Program-made: the position numbers and the translations under genes
Notes under the pieces: generated by a model
The model's database searches: none
The model's input: only the letters and a program-made list of their open reading frames with translations
What the model was told of the DNA's origin: nothing
In this document: one piece after another, positions 63,927-64,000 of the stretch
How the letters are laid out: each line of letters starts with the position of its first letter
How positions within the stretch are numbered: position 1 is the stretch's first letter
Assembly (NCBI GenBank): GCA_030445745.1
Contig: JASUTE010000007.1
Location: 3,367 to 67,366, forward strand
DNA: 64,000 bases
Reading direction: 5' to 3'
DNA from: Candidatus Cloacimonadota bacterium
Lineage (GTDB): Bacteria > Cloacimonadota > Cloacimonadia > Cloacimonadales > TCS61

Positions 63927-63994
63927 GCTCTGCCCTAGTGGAATCGGCAAAGCCGCCAGCATAGCTGCATTCCATAAGGCAAGCGTAGCAGAGC
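63927..63994. repeat. Inverted repeat containing a GATTCCACTAG-hairpin motif
   Basis: Outer arms GCTCTGC (63927-63933) and GCAGAGC (63988-63994). Inside, CTAGTGGAATC (63935-63945) is followed by the small stem CGGC-AAA-GCCG, the same layout as the repeats in front of galE and hldD. No gene is present between 63668 and the window end. Confidence 0.6.
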
Positions 63995-64000
63995 AGAGGG

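Noticed and set aside
63700-64000. rRNA or tRNA gene at the window end
   Set aside because: No cloverleaf or conserved rRNA segments were found; the structure seen is explained by palindromic repeats.

Overview
The window is AT-rich, compactly coded chromosomal DNA from a Gram-negative, probably strictly anaerobic bacterium of the Fibrobacteres-Chlorobi-Bacteroidetes (FCB) side of the tree. Candidatus Cloacimonadota fits best. Three things point there. Several large secreted proteins end in a FlgD/T9SS-like sorting module with the NYPNPFNPTT signature. There are LPS-core genes and a TonB-dependent receptor. Oxygen-independent ribonucleotide reductases (nrdD/nrdG and nrdJ) are present. The phylum call is inference; no rRNA or tRNA gene was seen.

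Layout. 1-10077: a cut-off gingipain-like (C25) secreted protein coupled to pgi, remnants of an efflux-adaptor gene and a sigma-54 regulator gene, an amidohydrolase, glycerate kinase, an M3 peptidase and a BtpA-family protein. 10136-26368: secreted propeller proteins, an IS remnant, a TonB receptor, typA, one intact and one truncated TrmB-type regulator, and a PKD/DUF2135 lipoprotein. 26719-29853: a DUF2089 / DUF4097 / YvlB-like cluster and an outer-membrane-type protein. 29914-32804: galE and hldD, each carrying a small GIY-YIG nuclease element at its 5' end. 33347-39349: PHP phosphoesterase, ssb, small enzymes, pruA, a DUF3078 protein and a NUDIX hydrolase. 40360-44369: a five-gene operon (lytic transglycosylase, LiaF-like, RNase HIII, gamma-carbonic anhydrase, 2-hydroxyacid dehydrogenase). 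44560-49807: nrdD-nrdG then nrdJ. 49824-54622: rpmE, yqhQ-like, prfA, CBS/CorC protein, guanine deaminase. 54714-59434: small membrane proteins, a PHP-GT9-GT4 operon and a ferredoxin. 59460-63592: rplM-rpsI-rpsB-tsf-pyrH-frr.

The most unusual structure is at galE and hldD. In both genes a GIY-YIG ORF sits after the 10th codon, in the Rossmann GGxG motif. About 90-106 bp covering the gene's upstream region and first 10 codons is present as a direct repeat on both sides of the ORF. The outer copy therefore reads as a 16-codon peptide (10 host codons plus LPGGII) whose stop overlaps the start of the nuclease ORF. The inner copy gives the host gene back its ribosome-binding site and start. The hldD copy is intact; the galE copy has two stops and a deletion. 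I read this as a mobile, possibly homing, element that captures its host's expression signals while restoring the host gene.

Several genes escape a simple long-ORF scan and were read directly: the cut-off C25 gene at 1-2398, a zinc-ribbon membrane protein at 55419-55598, a two-cluster ferredoxin at 59258-59434, and several decayed genes.
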